DNA of 64,000 nucleotides, from contig NZ_SSMQ01000012.1 in assembly GCF_005144585.1 (NCBI RefSeq), forward strand, positions 1 to 64,000, written 5' to 3'. Shown here piece after piece: positions 16,673-25,978 of this stretch. The notes under the pieces are model-generated. The model had not been told where the DNA came from, did no database searches, and saw only the letters and a list, made by a program, of their open reading frames with translations. The translations under genes and the position numbers were made by a program. The stretch comes from Polyangium fumosum. Lineage in GTDB: Bacteria > Myxococcota_A > Polyangia > Polyangiales > Polyangiaceae. Position 1 is the first letter of the stretch. Every line of letters begins with the position of its first letter.

Positions 16673-17248
16673 TCAGGGGTTCGCCGGCTCCTCGGGCGCG
16701 CCCTGTTCCTTGTTCTCCGAATCCCAGTCGCCGCCGCCGATGTCGGAGGCTCCCGTGCCGCCGATCGACGCGAGGTCCGGGTTCACGTTGCGCTGCTTGA
16801 CCGCGTCCCAGGGCTCGCCGACCTCGTCCTTGTCGAAGCCGATCTCACCGGAGAACGTGTCGTCGACGTTGTCACCCGCGGGGCGCTTGTACTTGAAGTA
16901 GCCGCGGCCGTTCTTCGCCGCGTTGGGGCCGACGAGGCCCGTGGTGTACTCGGTCCACTCGAACTTGATGACATCGCCGGTGGCTTCGCCCTTCAGCTTG
17001 CCCCACTTGTCCTTGTGCGGGCGGATCCACTTGCCCTCGACCGCGTTGCCATCCTGAACGAGGTGCAGGTAGCCGTAGAGCTCGCTGAAGTAGACGCCGG
17101 TCCAGCTCGCGCCGGCCGGCAGGTCAGCAGGCTGCAAATCCGGGGCTTTGGCGCCTCCCGAGCCACCTGCGCAGCTCACCGTGGAAAGAGGAGCGCTCAC
17201 GAGCGCCATCGCCGTCACGACCAACCAGAGCGAACGCTTCCATTTCAT
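16673..17248 (-). CDS. Lipoprotein of unknown function
   Basis: A 191-residue protein with a lipoprotein signal ending in STVSC (Cys26). The mature part has a beta-rich domain (GVYFSELYGYLHLVQDGNAV, then GKWIRPHKDKWGKLKGEATG) that looks like a small calycin or beta-sandwich fold. An acidic, Gly-rich tail (DIGGGDWDSENKEQGAPEEP) follows. The ATG overlaps the lpxK stop as ATGA, so it is co-translated with lipid A synthesis and is plausibly an envelope protein. Family not recognised. Confidence 0.65.
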   Translation of the reverse strand: MKWKRSLWLVVTAMALVSAPLSTVSCAGGSGGAKAPDLQPADLPAGASWTGVYFSELYGYLHLVQDGNAVEGKWIRPHKDKWGKLKGEATGDVIKFEWTEYTTGLVGPNAAKNGRGYFKYKRPAGDNVDDTFSGEIGFDKDEVGEPWDAVKQRNVNPDLASIGGTGASDIGGGDWDSENKEQGAPEEPANP

Positions 17249-18276
17249 GGGGCCGGGAGCCTAGCACAGGCAGGTGCGCCCTCGCGCGAGCCTCGAAACG
17301 AGAGTCGAGCAAGGAGCGGGCCCACAGAGACCCGATGATCGAGGGCGAGGACCGGGGCACCGCCGAGCCGAGGCGGGAGCTTGGTAGCGCACCGAGCCGT
17401 GGTGAGCCAGGCATCGAGGCCAAGGTCCCGGGCACGATCGAGCGTCGCCGTGTCGAAGCGGGCGTGGTCGGCCAGGCAAACGACGGCGCGCGGGTGGATG
17501 CCCACACGGTCGAGCGCAGGAAGCAAGCGATCGGGGCGCGCGATGGCCACGAGCAGGCCGACGCAGCGTGAAGCGAGGGAAGCGAGGTCGTAGCGGCGGC
17601 CGGTCGCGTCGAGGGCGCCTTCGATCGAAGAGGCGAGCGAGAGGGCGGACGCGGGCAGGGCAGGCGAGCGCGCGTCGCCGAGCGCGACGACGTGATCGGC
17701 CGCTTCGAGCAGCGCAGCGGCAGGGGCGCGGAGATCCCCGAGCGGAGGGCAAACGCCGGCGCCGAACGGAGAAGCGCCGTCGAGCACGAGCACGGCATCG
17801 TCGAGGCGACGCGGCGAGGTCTGGAGGAGGCCATCCACGACGAGCAAGGTTTTTCCGGACCGTACCGCGAGCGCGAGGGCCTCCGCGCGTCGCTTCGCCA
17901 CGAAGACGGGCGTGTTCGTGGCGGCGAGCGCGCGCGCCGCGCAGAGCGCGTCATCGCCGACGAGGTCGACGGCGTCCGTCGGCAGGACGCGGCGCGGCGA
18001 GGCCACGCGCGCACGGTAGCCGTGTCCGATCAGCGCGACGTCGTGGCCTTCGAGCGCGAGCGCGCGCGAGAGCTCGATCGCGACGGGCGTCTTGCCCGCG
18101 CCTCCGAGAACAGCGCCGCCGACGCCGACGATCCGCGCGCCTTCGGGGAGCGTCACGGGGCGCGCAACACGCGCGGCGGCGATCGCGGCCCACGCGCTCG
18201 CGAGCGCGCGGCCGGGCAGGGAAGGCTCGATCCCACGCTCGAGGCGTCGCGCGATGCGTGCGCGGAGGGCGTCCAT
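17245..18276 (-). CDS. lpxK: Tetraacyldisaccharide 4'-kinase
   Basis: A 343-residue LpxK, the inner-membrane-associated kinase that phosphorylates the 4' position of the lipid A disaccharide precursor. The P-loop region reads GAVLGGAGKTP near 56-66, a variant of the usual GNLTVGGTGKTP but with the GGxGKTP core intact. DDA and DGLLQ positions follow. Start: ATG at 18276 gives the normal family N-terminus (MDALRARIARRLERG). It overlaps the following lipoprotein gene. No other lpx gene is visible here. Confidence 0.85.
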   Translation of the reverse strand: MDALRARIARRLERGIEPSLPGRALASAWAAIAAARVARPVTLPEGARIVGVGGAVLGGAGKTPVAIELSRALALEGHDVALIGHGYRARVASPRRVLPTDAVDLVGDDALCAARALAATNTPVFVAKRRAEALALAVRSGKTLLVVDGLLQTSPRRLDDAVLVLDGASPFGAGVCPPLGDLRAPAAALLEAADHVVALGDARSPALPASALSLASSIEGALDATGRRYDLASLASRCVGLLVAIARPDRLLPALDRVGIHPRAVVCLADHARFDTATLDRARDLGLDAWLTTARCATKLPPRLGGAPVLALDHRVSVGPLLARLSFRGSREGAPACARLPAP

Positions 18277-18384
18277 GGGGCTCGCCCCGAACGTAGCGCG
18301 CGGCGCGCGGGGCTGCGACGCTGCGCGTTCGCTGTCGACGGCGCGCGCGGGATCGCGTAGGGCAAAAGGCGTGGAGGTTCGTCG

Positions 18385-18936
18385 ATGAAACGTTCGTCCT
18401 TCTGGATCGCGGTCTTCGGGCTCTCGGCTCTCGCGTTCGTCACGCCCGCGCGTGCGGACGTGGTCGGACCGCCGCCGGACGACTGCCCCGAGGGCACCGA
18501 AGGCGCGACCTGCCACGGCGGGCCTTATTGCAGCCCCGTCGAGTGCACCTCCGACGCGGAGTGTGGCAACGGCGAGACGTGCAAGGACAAACCGCTTTGT
18601 ATCTCCACGATCTCCTGCGCCGGCCTCTTGCCGCCCGACGCGAACCCCATGGACTACGAGCGCACGAAGGTCGAAAGCCAGTGTCCCGCCGGCAACGAGT
18701 GCACCCAGGGCGCGACATGCAAGACGCAGAAGGTGTGTGTCCCCGCGGCGTCCTCCTCGGGCTCGGCGTCGTCGTCCGGCAGCGACGGCGGGTGCGGGTG
18801 TCGGCTCGCGCAGGGCGCGCCGCTCGAAGCCTCGTTCGGGGCGCTCGCGCTCGGGGCGCTCGGGGCTGCGACCTTCGCACGCCGCCGTCAACGCGCGGAG
18901 GCGGCGTCGCGCGCTTCGCGGCAGCGGCGCGCGTAA
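18385..18936 (+). CDS. Cys-rich secreted protein with a MYXO-CTERM-like tail
   Basis: A 183-residue protein with signal peptide (about 1-24, ending TPARA), then a Cys-rich segment with spaced cysteines (CTSDAECGNGETCKDKPLC and CPAGNECTQGATC), resembling small disulfide repeats. After a Ser/Gly spacer comes GCGCRLAQGAP, a hydrophobic stretch (FGALALGALGAATF) and an Arg cluster RRRQR. This Cys-hydrophobic-Arg arrangement is the MYXO-CTERM surface-sorting signal used by myxobacteria. The 3' end overlaps the convergent gene by 49 bp. Confidence 0.75.
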   Translation: MKRSSFWIAVFGLSALAFVTPARADVVGPPPDDCPEGTEGATCHGGPYCSPVECTSDAECGNGETCKDKPLCISTISCAGLLPPDANPMDYERTKVESQCPAGNECTQGATCKTQKVCVPAASSSGSASSSGSDGGCGCRLAQGAPLEASFGALALGALGAATFARRRQRAEAASRASRQRRA

Positions 18937-19616
18937 CCCGAGGCGAGCGCGTCGATGCCCGGCGCGCCGTCGGGGTGCGTGCGCAGGTAGTCGAGCACGA
19001 GCCCCTCGCGCGCCTCCTCCGGCGCTGCCCAGTAGGCCCCTTCGAACTCGTAACGCACGCGCGACGCCGCGCCGATGCCGAGCACGCGGCGCAGGTTGAT
19101 CTCCAGCGACAGCGCTGCGGACTCCGCGGCGAGCGCGCGCTCCGTGATCACCTCGCAGCTCTCGTCCTCACCGCTGCGTGGCTCCACGCGCAGCCCCTCG
19201 GCCACGTGCGTGAGCAGGTGCCCGACCCGCGCGGCGGACTCTTCCGTTCCAAGCGCCTCATCGATCAGCACGGCGCCCGACGTCGTCACCGACGACACGC
19301 CGATGCGGCCGAAGCAGAACGAGACCCCGCCCTTCGCGAGCGCTTGGTCCCTCGCGCGCGCCCCCGCGGGCACTTCCCCGAGCTTCGCGAGGATCGCCTC
19401 GGCCCGCGCGTCGTCCGCGCGAAACCCTGCGGGGCACGTGCTTGCGCGTGGCGTCTCCGACCTGCATCCGAGCGTGAGGCATGGAGCAAGAACGAAGAGA
19501 ACGAAGAGCACGAGTGCAACGTGAAGGCTGTACGCGCGCGACGTGATGACGCCGCGCTTTCGCGGGCGAACCCCGGGACAAGGTGGGTCTTCTGGGGATC
19601 CTGTAAAGAGAATCAC
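18888..19616 (-). CDS. Putative lipoprotein of unknown function
   Basis: A 242-residue protein if GTG 19616 is the start. A hydrophobic segment ending LAPCLTLGC (about 35-51) resembles a lipoprotein signal, but with an unusually long basic n-region of about 30 residues, so the real start may be further in. The mature region has a CFGRIGVSSVTTSGAVLIDE motif reminiscent of metalloprotease-like folds, but no HExxH is present and I do not recognise the family. It is convergent with, and overlaps, the MYXO-CTERM protein gene by 49 bp. Confidence 0.55.
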   Translation of the reverse strand: MILFTGSPEDPPCPGVRPRKRGVITSRAYSLHVALVLFVLFVLAPCLTLGCRSETPRASTCPAGFRADDARAEAILAKLGEVPAGARARDQALAKGGVSFCFGRIGVSSVTTSGAVLIDEALGTEESAARVGHLLTHVAEGLRVEPRSGEDESCEVITERALAAESAALSLEINLRRVLGIGAASRVRYEFEGAYWAAPEEAREGLVLDYLRTHPDGAPGIDALASGYARRCREARDAASAR

Positions 19617-19685
19617 CTTGGATCGCTGTCGTCTCCGGTTGCGGTCAGCCGCGCTATCAGCCTACCGTAAGCAAGCGGTCGCGCG

Positions 19686-20597
19686 ATGAACGGAAACCTG
19701 AAGAAGCTCGTTCACCACACCGAAGAGGCAGTAAGCTTCGGACTTTCGACCGTTTGCAAGAGGCTCGGCGCCGGCGTGCTGATGCGCGTCAAAGCGCAGG
19801 ACGTCTTTCGAACGGAGGGCAACGGGCTTTCGGAGGAGCTGCTCCAGTTCGTCTCCCGCGCCACGTTCGACTTTCTCGCGGTGGATGCCGAGCGCACGCC
19901 GCTCTTCGTCATCCAGTTCGACGGCACCTCGCACCCGACCGACGTGGCGAGCGTCAAGCAGCAGCAGGAGAACGAGATCTGCCGCAAGCTGCTCCTGCCG
20001 CTCGTCCGCGTGCACGCCTTCCACCTCTCGAAGAAGCACCACAGCGTCGAGCTCATGACGTTGATGCTCGAGAGCTGGTTCGCCTCGAAGGGCATGCCGA
20101 GCGGCGGGGAGAAATCGCGCTCGTTCCGCAGCGGCGAGATCGATCTCTTCGGCACCGCGGGGCCTGGCTCGACGGCGTCGCTCTCGGCCACCTCCGCTGC
20201 TTCCGCGGCGGATTTCGATCCGACCTCGGGCGCGCTCGGCGACGTGCGCAAGAACATCCGCCGCATCTACGAGTCGGGCAAATGCAAGAGCCCCGTCGCT
20301 TCGTCCGTGATCGGCGTCGACGCGGCCGGCAACTTCCACGCCGTCGGGTTCGTCCGCGTGACCGACGAGGCCGTGGCGAGCTCGAAGATCGCGATGCGCA
20401 ACCAGCTCTTCCCCGCGACGACGAACACGCTCGTCGACGAGATGCTCCTCTACGAGCTCTATCAAGAGCTGCTCGAATGCATCCGCGGCCGCGGCCGCCT
20501 CGTCTCGCGCGCCGAGCTTGGCGCCACGATCGCGGCCTTCCGCATGCGTTACAAGGTCAAGGCCATCCCGCCGAGCATGCCGCCCGGCTCTTTCTGA
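19686..20597 (+). CDS. DUF2726-like protein (putative PD-(D/E)XK fold)
   Basis: A 303-residue cytosolic protein. Residues about 55-112 (FDFLAVDAERTPLFVIQFDG, then a helix with a conserved ENEICRKLLLPLVRV end) match the DUF2726 pattern of a restriction-endonuclease-like core with D...QxD residues. A Ser/Ala-rich linker (about 155-175) joins it to a C-terminal domain (about 180-303) that I do not recognise. DUF2726 domains are often attached to topoisomerase zinc fingers or helicases; none is seen here. It is monocistronic. A nuclease role is inference. Confidence 0.55.
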   Translation: MNGNLKKLVHHTEEAVSFGLSTVCKRLGAGVLMRVKAQDVFRTEGNGLSEELLQFVSRATFDFLAVDAERTPLFVIQFDGTSHPTDVASVKQQQENEICRKLLLPLVRVHAFHLSKKHHSVELMTLMLESWFASKGMPSGGEKSRSFRSGEIDLFGTAGPGSTASLSATSAASAADFDPTSGALGDVRKNIRRIYESGKCKSPVASSVIGVDAAGNFHAVGFVRVTDEAVASSKIAMRNQLFPATTNTLVDEMLLYELYQELLECIRGRGRLVSRAELGATIAAFRMRYKVKAIPPSMPPGSF

Positions 20598-20738
20598 GCC
20601 CGCCGCGTTCTCGCCCGGCTGGGTTTTTCCTTTCGCGACGGCTTTGCGCGATGTGTTCGCGCGCCGCGAGCGCCCCGTCCGGGGTGCCTCTCCCTTCGCC
20701 CACGTGACTCGGGTACCCTCGACGCGTCCGAGGTGACC

Positions 20739-21515
20739 ATGGATTCCCGAGCTTCTGCCCTTCTCGCCTTCGCCGCGGTTCTTTTCGCCGGTTCGAGCGC
20801 CTTTGCCCACGCCGTGCTGATGAACCCGCCACCCCTCACGAACGACGACAACGCGAAGAGCGGCCCTTGTGGCTGCTACTTCGGCGCCGGGCCCGAGGAT
20901 CCCGCCGAAGACAGCTCCGCCTCGGCGTGCCCGGCCTCGGGCTACAAGGTCACCGACCTCGTCGTGGGACAGACCGTCCAGGTCACGTGGAAGGAGACGG
21001 TCAACCACAACGGCAAGTTTCGCGTGGCGATCTCGACGAAAGGGATCGACACGGTCAAGCGCGCCGATCTCGACGCCTCGGTGTTTTACGAAGGCAACGA
21101 CGCGAACTCGCAGTCGGGTGGGCTCGTGAGCACGACGATCACCGTGCCCGACACGCCTTGCGAGAACTGCGTGATCCAGCTCCGCCAGTACATGGAAGGC
21201 GCCTCGAAGCCTTATTACTACTCCTGCGCCGCCATCAACATCGTCGACCCGAACGCGAGCGGCAGCAGCGCGTCGAGCTCGACGGCAGCTTCGTCGTCGA
21301 GCTCGACCGGCGCAGGCGGCGCGGGCGGCGCAGGCGGCGGCGGCATGGGCGGCTCGATCCCGGACGACGTCGGCCCCGGCCCCGCGCCTTTCCAGGAGAA
21401 CCAGCCGTCCGGGATTTGCAGCGCTTCGCTTTCGGCGCCTGGATCTCCCGCCGCGCTCGTGCTCGCCCTCGCCGGCCTCGTGGCCCGCGTGGCGCGCAAG
21501 AAGACGCGGCGGTGA
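20739..21515 (+). CDS. Secreted LPMO-like (SCE4755-type) protein with sorting tail
   Basis: A 258-residue secreted protein. The signal peptide ends SSAFA at residue 23, so the mature protein begins with His24 (HAVLMNPPP). A second His90 lies in VNHNG, together forming the histidine-brace pattern of copper lytic polysaccharide monooxygenases. This resembles the myxobacterial 'SCE4755 family polysaccharide monooxygenase-like' group. Paired Cys (CGCY, CPAS, CENC, SCAA) suggest disulfides. A Ser/Gly linker leads to a Cys, a hydrophobic segment and RKKTRR, a MYXO-CTERM-like anchor. ATG 20739 has GAGG just upstream. Likely acts on chitin- or cellulose-like polymers (inference). Confidence 0.75.
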   Translation: MDSRASALLAFAAVLFAGSSAFAHAVLMNPPPLTNDDNAKSGPCGCYFGAGPEDPAEDSSASACPASGYKVTDLVVGQTVQVTWKETVNHNGKFRVAISTKGIDTVKRADLDASVFYEGNDANSQSGGLVSTTITVPDTPCENCVIQLRQYMEGASKPYYYSCAAINIVDPNASGSSASSSTAASSSSSTGAGGAGGAGGGGMGGSIPDDVGPGPAPFQENQPSGICSASLSAPGSPAALVLALAGLVARVARKKTRR

Positions 21516-21527
21516 GGGGATCGGCGA

Positions 21528-22802
21528 TCAGCCGAGCGACGCGCGCGCGGCTTCGACCGTGCGCGTGATGTCCTCGTCGGTGTGCGCCGCCGAGAGGAAC
21601 GCCGCCTCGTATTGCGACGGCGGCCAGTAAATGCCCCGCGAGAGCATGCCCGCGTGCCAGGCCGCGAAGCGCTTCGTGTCGCTCTGCGAGGCCTCGGCCC
21701 ACGACCGCACGGGTTTGTCGTTGAAGAACAGCGTGATCATCGAGCCCACGCGCTGCACCGTGGCCGGCACGCCCGCCTTCGCGGCTGCGTCCTTGAAGCC
21801 CGCTTCGAGTGCGGCGCCGAGCTTCTCGACCTTCTCGTACACCTCGGGCACGAGCCGCTCGATCGTCGCGAGCCCGGCCGCGACCGCGACGGGGTTTCCG
21901 CTCAACGTGCCGGCCTGGTACACGGGCCCGAGCGGCGCGACCACGTTCATCACGTCTTCCCGGCCGCCGTAGGCCGCGAGCGGCATGCCACCGCCGATGA
22001 TCTTGCCGAGCGTCGTGAGATCCGCGCGCAGGCCGTAGCGCTCCTGCGCGCCTCCGCGCGCGAGGCGGCAGCCCGTCATGACCTCGTCGAAGATCGAGAT
22101 CGCGCCGTGCTTGCGGCAGAGCGAGAGGATCGCTTCGAGGAAGCCGGGCTCGGGCGGCACGCAGCCCATGTTGCCGACGACGGGCTCCACGATGACGGCC
22201 GCGATCTCGCCGCCGCGGGCCGCGAAGAGCGCTTCGAGCGCCGGGATGTCGTTGAACGCGAGCGTCAACGTCGTCTTCGCGGTGCCCTCGGGCACACCGG
22301 CGGAGTCGGGGACGCCGAACGTTGCGAGGCCGCTACCTGCTTTGACCAGCAAGTGATCGGCGTGACCGTGGTAGCAGCCCTCGAACTTCACGATGACGTC
22401 GCGGCGCGTGAAGCCGCGCGCCACGCGGATCGCGCTCATCGTCGCTTCGGTGCCGGAGGACACGCAGCGGAGCTTCTCGATGCCCGGGTAAAGCGCGCGC
22501 ACGGCCTCGGCGAAGCGCACCTCGCGGGACGTCGGCGCGCCGAACGAGAGCCCGCCCTCTGCGGCTTCTTGCACGGCGCGGATCACGTCGGGGTGCGCGT
22601 GGCCGAGCAGCGCCGGTCCCCAGGAGCCCACGTAGTCGACGTACTCGCTGCCATCCTCGCCGAAGACACGCGCTCCCTTGGCGCGGGCGATGAACACGGG
22701 GTTCCCGCCGACAGCGCGGAAGGCGCGGACGGGGCTGTTGACGCCGCCGGGGATGACGGCGCGCGCGCGCTCGAAGAGGGCCTGAGAGATCGTGTCGGAC
22801 AT
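21528..22802 (-). CDS. hemL: Glutamate-1-semialdehyde 2,1-aminomutase
   Basis: A 424-residue class III aminotransferase that converts glutamate-1-semialdehyde to 5-aminolevulinate in the C5 route to tetrapyrroles. K267 in [18 protein letters not shown] is the PLP lysine, and [11 protein letters not shown] at the N-terminus and FDEVMTGCR are characteristic. Start: ATG 22802 gives the standard family N-terminus; the open frame upstream is not needed. HemB is encoded 28 kb away. It is divergent from the amine oxidase gene. Confidence 0.93.
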   Translation of the reverse strand: MSDTISQALFERARAVIPGGVNSPVRAFRAVGGNPVFIARAKGARVFGEDGSEYVDYVGSWGPALLGHAHPDVIRAVQEAAEGGLSFGAPTSREVRFAEAVRALYPGIEKLRCVSSGTEATMSAIRVARGFTRRDVIVKFEGCYHGHADHLLVKAGSGLATFGVPDSAGVPEGTAKTTLTLAFNDIPALEALFAARGGEIAAVIVEPVVGNMGCVPPEPGFLEAILSLCRKHGAISIFDEVMTGCRLARGGAQERYGLRADLTTLGKIIGGGMPLAAYGGREDVMNVVAPLGPVYQAGTLSGNPVAVAAGLATIERLVPEVYEKVEKLGAALEAGFKDAAAKAGVPATVQRVGSMITLFFNDKPVRSWAEASQSDTKRFAAWHAGMLSRGIYWPPSQYEAAFLSAAHTDEDITRTVEAARASLG

Positions 22803-22875
22803 GAGGTCGGTGACTATGCGCGCCTTGGGTTCGGGGGCAAGTCCGAGGTATCCTGCGGCGGGCTTTCTTCGCGCC

Positions 22876-22900
22876 GCGGCGCTTCGCCGCTGCGTTTTTC
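22876..22900 (+). promoter_or_regulatory. Leader hairpin with T-tract before the amine oxidase gene
   Basis: GCGGCG, a three-base CTT loop and CGCCGC form a stem at 22876-22890. It is followed by TGCG and a run of five T ending 14 bp before the ATG at 22913. This has terminator-like geometry in the leader and no upstream plus-strand gene to terminate, so it may act as an attenuator or just be a 5'-UTR structure. Confidence 0.3.
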
Positions 22901-22912
22901 CCAGGGGAATCC

Positions 22913-24634
22913 ATGGCGAGAACACCGCTCTTTCGATCCTTGTCCCGCCTCCTCCAGATCAGCCGGGCCGCGCGCCAGACCGGCATCCCCGCATCCGAGC
23001 TCCTCGCGATGCAGCGCGAGCGCGCGACCTTGCCGCGCCGTCGTTTCCTGGAGATGAGCGCCGCGGCGCTCACCTTGCCGATCGCCGCGAGCGCGTGCGG
23101 AGGCGAAGATCCGCCGAAGCCGCCGCCCGCGGGGGAGCCGACGATCGCCATCGTGGGCGGCGGCATCGCGGGCCTGCACTGCGCGTATCGGCTGAAGAAG
23201 CTCGGCGTCACGGCGACCGTGTACGAGGCCTCGAAGCGCATCGGCGGCCGCATGTACTCCGACCTTGCGACGTTCCCCGACGGCCAGCACTGCGAGCTCG
23301 GCGGCGAGCTCATCGACACGGGCCACGAGACGATGCACGACCTCGCGGCCGAGCTCGGGATCGACCTGCTCGATTACAAGGAAGACGATCCGAACCTCGA
23401 GCACCTCGTCGCCCACTTCGGGGGCACGAAGCTCACGGAGGCCGAGATCCTGTCGGGATTCGAGCCCATCGCGGCGAAGATCGACGAGGCCCTCGCGACG
23501 CTCACCGATCAGGAAGACCTCTTCGTTTATTACGACAAACCGAACGGCGGCGAGGCGCTCGACGCGCTCTCGCTCTCGGCGTGGCTCGATCAGATCGGGA
23601 CGAGCGGGCCGGTGCGGACGTTGCTCGAGGTCGCGTACAACATCGAGTACGGCCTCGAGCCCGACGTGACGAACGTGCTCAACATGATGTTCCTGATCTC
23701 GACGGACACCTCGTCCTTCGACGTCTTCGGCGACAGCGACGAGCTCTTCCACGCGAAGGACGGCAACGACACGTTCCCCACGCGCCTCGCCGAGGACCTG
23801 AACCCCGAGCAGATCGAGCTCGAAGCGGCGCTCGTCGCGCTCCGCGAAGAGGCGGACGGGCGGTACGTGCTCACGTTCTCGCGCGGCAGCGGCACGTTCG
23901 AGGTCACGGCGGATCACGTGGTGCTCGCGCTCCCGTTCACGAAGCTGCGCGAGGTGACGCTCGACGTCGAGCTGCCCGACGCGAAGAAGCGCGCCATCGC
24001 CGAGCTCGGCTACGGTACGAACGCGAAGCTGATGGTGGGTTTCTCCTCGCGCCCGTGGCGCGACGCCGGGTCGAATGGCGAGACGTTCTCGGATCTGCCG
24101 TACCAGTCGACCTGGGAGACGAGCCGCTTGCAGCCGGGCGCGAGCGGCATCCTGACGAATTTCACCGGCGGCAATCCAGGCATCCAGATCGGCATGGGCA
24201 CGCCCGAGGAGCGCGCGGCCGAGTTCCTGGATCAAATCGACCAGGTTTTTCCTGGAACCAAAGCGGCCCACAACGACAAGGTCGCGCGGTTCCACTGGCC
24301 GACGCACCCGTTCACGCTGGCGAGTTATTCGGCCTACAAGGTCGGGCAATACACGACGATCACCGGGTCCGAGTCGCTGCGGGTCAAGAACCTCCATTTC
24401 GCCGGCGAGCACACGAGCCTCGACGCGCAAGGCTACATGGAAGGTGGCGCGCTCTCGGGGGCCATCGCCGCGGACGAGATTGCCGGGGATCTGGGGATCT
24501 CGACGCAAGCACTCTTGCGCGGGCAGGAGGAGCGGCCGCGATCGTTGTGGCTGCCGGGTGATCGCATTCTCGCGCGGGCGCGGGCGGCGCGCACGCATCG
24601 ACGGTGGAAGACGGCCCTGCGGCGGGCGCGCTGA
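22913..24634 (+). CDS. Tat-exported FAD-dependent amine oxidase
   Basis: A 573-residue flavin amine oxidase. A long n-region leads to a twin-arginine signal ([19 protein letters not shown], about 42-60) with a possible lipobox ASAC. The FAD-binding Rossmann fold follows: [11 protein letters not shown] near 78-88 and the acidic [11 protein letters not shown]. The C-terminal FAD loop [21 protein letters not shown] completes the cofactor site. The family oxidises amines or amino acids with release of peroxide; the substrate is not evident. Export by Tat fits a protein that folds with its cofactor in the cytoplasm. The last 40 residues are Arg-rich. It is divergent from hemL and convergent with the next gene, 9 bp apart. 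Confidence 0.8.
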   Translation: MARTPLFRSLSRLLQISRAARQTGIPASELLAMQRERATLPRRRFLEMSAAALTLPIAASACGGEDPPKPPPAGEPTIAIVGGGIAGLHCAYRLKKLGVTATVYEASKRIGGRMYSDLATFPDGQHCELGGELIDTGHETMHDLAAELGIDLLDYKEDDPNLEHLVAHFGGTKLTEAEILSGFEPIAAKIDEALATLTDQEDLFVYYDKPNGGEALDALSLSAWLDQIGTSGPVRTLLEVAYNIEYGLEPDVTNVLNMMFLISTDTSSFDVFGDSDELFHAKDGNDTFPTRLAEDLNPEQIELEAALVALREEADGRYVLTFSRGSGTFEVTADHVVLALPFTKLREVTLDVELPDAKKRAIAELGYGTNAKLMVGFSSRPWRDAGSNGETFSDLPYQSTWETSRLQPGASGILTNFTGGNPGIQIGMGTPEERAAEFLDQIDQVFPGTKAAHNDKVARFHWPTHPFTLASYSAYKVGQYTTITGSESLRVKNLHFAGEHTSLDAQGYMEGGALSGAIAADEIAGDLGISTQALLRGQEERPRSLWLPGDRILARARAARTHRRWKTALRRAR

Positions 24635-24643
24635 TTCGATTCG

Positions 24644-25762
24644 TCAACCGCGCCCACATCGCGCCACGGCCGACAGCATCTTCAAAAGCGTCGCCCCTTC
24701 CCGCACGAGCGCCGGCACGCCGCGCAGCGTCGTCCCCGCGTCCGCCTTGTGCGTATGCCCGTACAGCCCCGTCACGTGAATGCCCTGACAAACGCCCGCG
24801 GGCAGGCGTTTGGCCAGGGCGAACGCTTGTTCGTATGGGATCACGTCGTCGTCCGCGCCGTGGATGAAATGCACGGGGCAGCGGATGTCCCCGAGCAGCG
24901 GGCTGGGATCGAGCCACGTGAACGCGTCGCCCGATCGGCCGAGCGCCGCGTCGACGAGCGCCTTCGTGTCGCCCGAGACGCCCGTCGCGGCGTAAAACAA
25001 GGGATGATACGCCGGCGCGAGCTCGTCCGCGACCGCCCGCGCAATGGCTTGCCATTTCCCGTCGACCTTCATTTCGGGCCGCCCCCACGTCGCTTCCACG
25101 TATTTCCGCAAGGCGGCGACGAGCGGCGCGGGATCGTCGGGTTTGTCGTGGAGCCAGGGCAGGAGGTTCATGAACACGACCGGGCGGTTCAACGGGTCGT
25201 GCGCCGCGCCGGGGCGACCGTGGATGCAGAATCGCAGCGTGTCCCCGAAATCGGCATATCCGCCGAAGACGATCAAGGTTCCCACCTCGGAGGCGAGGCG
25301 CGAGCGCGCCGCGAGCCAAAGCGAAGGGAGTGATCCGAACGAAATGCTGAAGACGCCCGGCCGACCCGGCGGGCGGCCCGGGAGCGCGAGCAGGGCCGAG
25401 AAGGCGCGCGAGAGGTCGTCGAAGACGCCTTCGCCGAGCACGAGCGACGTGAAATCGGGCAGGCGCGGCGCGAGCACCGTGAGGCCCGCATTCGCGAGGA
25501 TCCGCGCGAAGCGATCCATCCGCGGATCGAGCGGGCCGAGGTAATGGAGGCCCGGCACGAGCAAGAGCGAGCCCACCGGCGTTTGGCGCCGGGATCGATA
25601 CACGAAGGCCGAAAAACCGCGCTCCCCGGCGCGGCGACCTTCGAGGGAGAGCTCTTCGCGCGTGACGTCGTGGGGCGCGGCCTGCCCGTCTGTCCAGGGG
25701 CCGAGCCAGCGCCCGAGCTCGATCATCGTTCGCAGGTCCACGAGCGGCCGCACGCGCGACAT
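24644..25762 (-). CDS. Alpha/beta-hydrolase
   Basis: A 372-residue cytosolic alpha/beta-hydrolase. Strand-turn SLLLVPGLHYLGPLD carries the oxyanion site. The nucleophile motif appears as FSISFGS (Ser in SxSxGS rather than classic GxSxG), the acid is in IHGADDDVIPYEQA, and the His is in GLYGHTHKAD. The substrate is unknown. I chose ATG 25762 because AAAGGAG lies four bases upstream; a longer frame starts eight codons earlier without a site. It is monocistronic and divergent from the kinase operon. Confidence 0.75.
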   Translation of the reverse strand: MSRVRPLVDLRTMIELGRWLGPWTDGQAAPHDVTREELSLEGRRAGERGFSAFVYRSRRQTPVGSLLLVPGLHYLGPLDPRMDRFARILANAGLTVLAPRLPDFTSLVLGEGVFDDLSRAFSALLALPGRPPGRPGVFSISFGSLPSLWLAARSRLASEVGTLIVFGGYADFGDTLRFCIHGRPGAAHDPLNRPVVFMNLLPWLHDKPDDPAPLVAALRKYVEATWGRPEMKVDGKWQAIARAVADELAPAYHPLFYAATGVSGDTKALVDAALGRSGDAFTWLDPSPLLGDIRCPVHFIHGADDDVIPYEQAFALAKRLPAGVCQGIHVTGLYGHTHKADAGTTLRGVPALVREGATLLKMLSAVARCGRG

Positions 25763-25978
25763 ATTTCTCCTTTCGCGAGCCAGCACCCGCGACGCCCACG
25801 ACGATAGCCTTGGTCACGCCCCCTGGAAAACGCGTGTGCCACTTCGGTCTATAAGTGTTTGGCATCACGATCATAGGCTTCGCTCGAAATTTGTTGCGAC
25901 GCAGCAATCGGGTTGGATCTTGCTCTTGTCGTCGGAAAGGAGCCCAAAGGAGGGACGTTTTGCTACCCTCGGGGGGCC

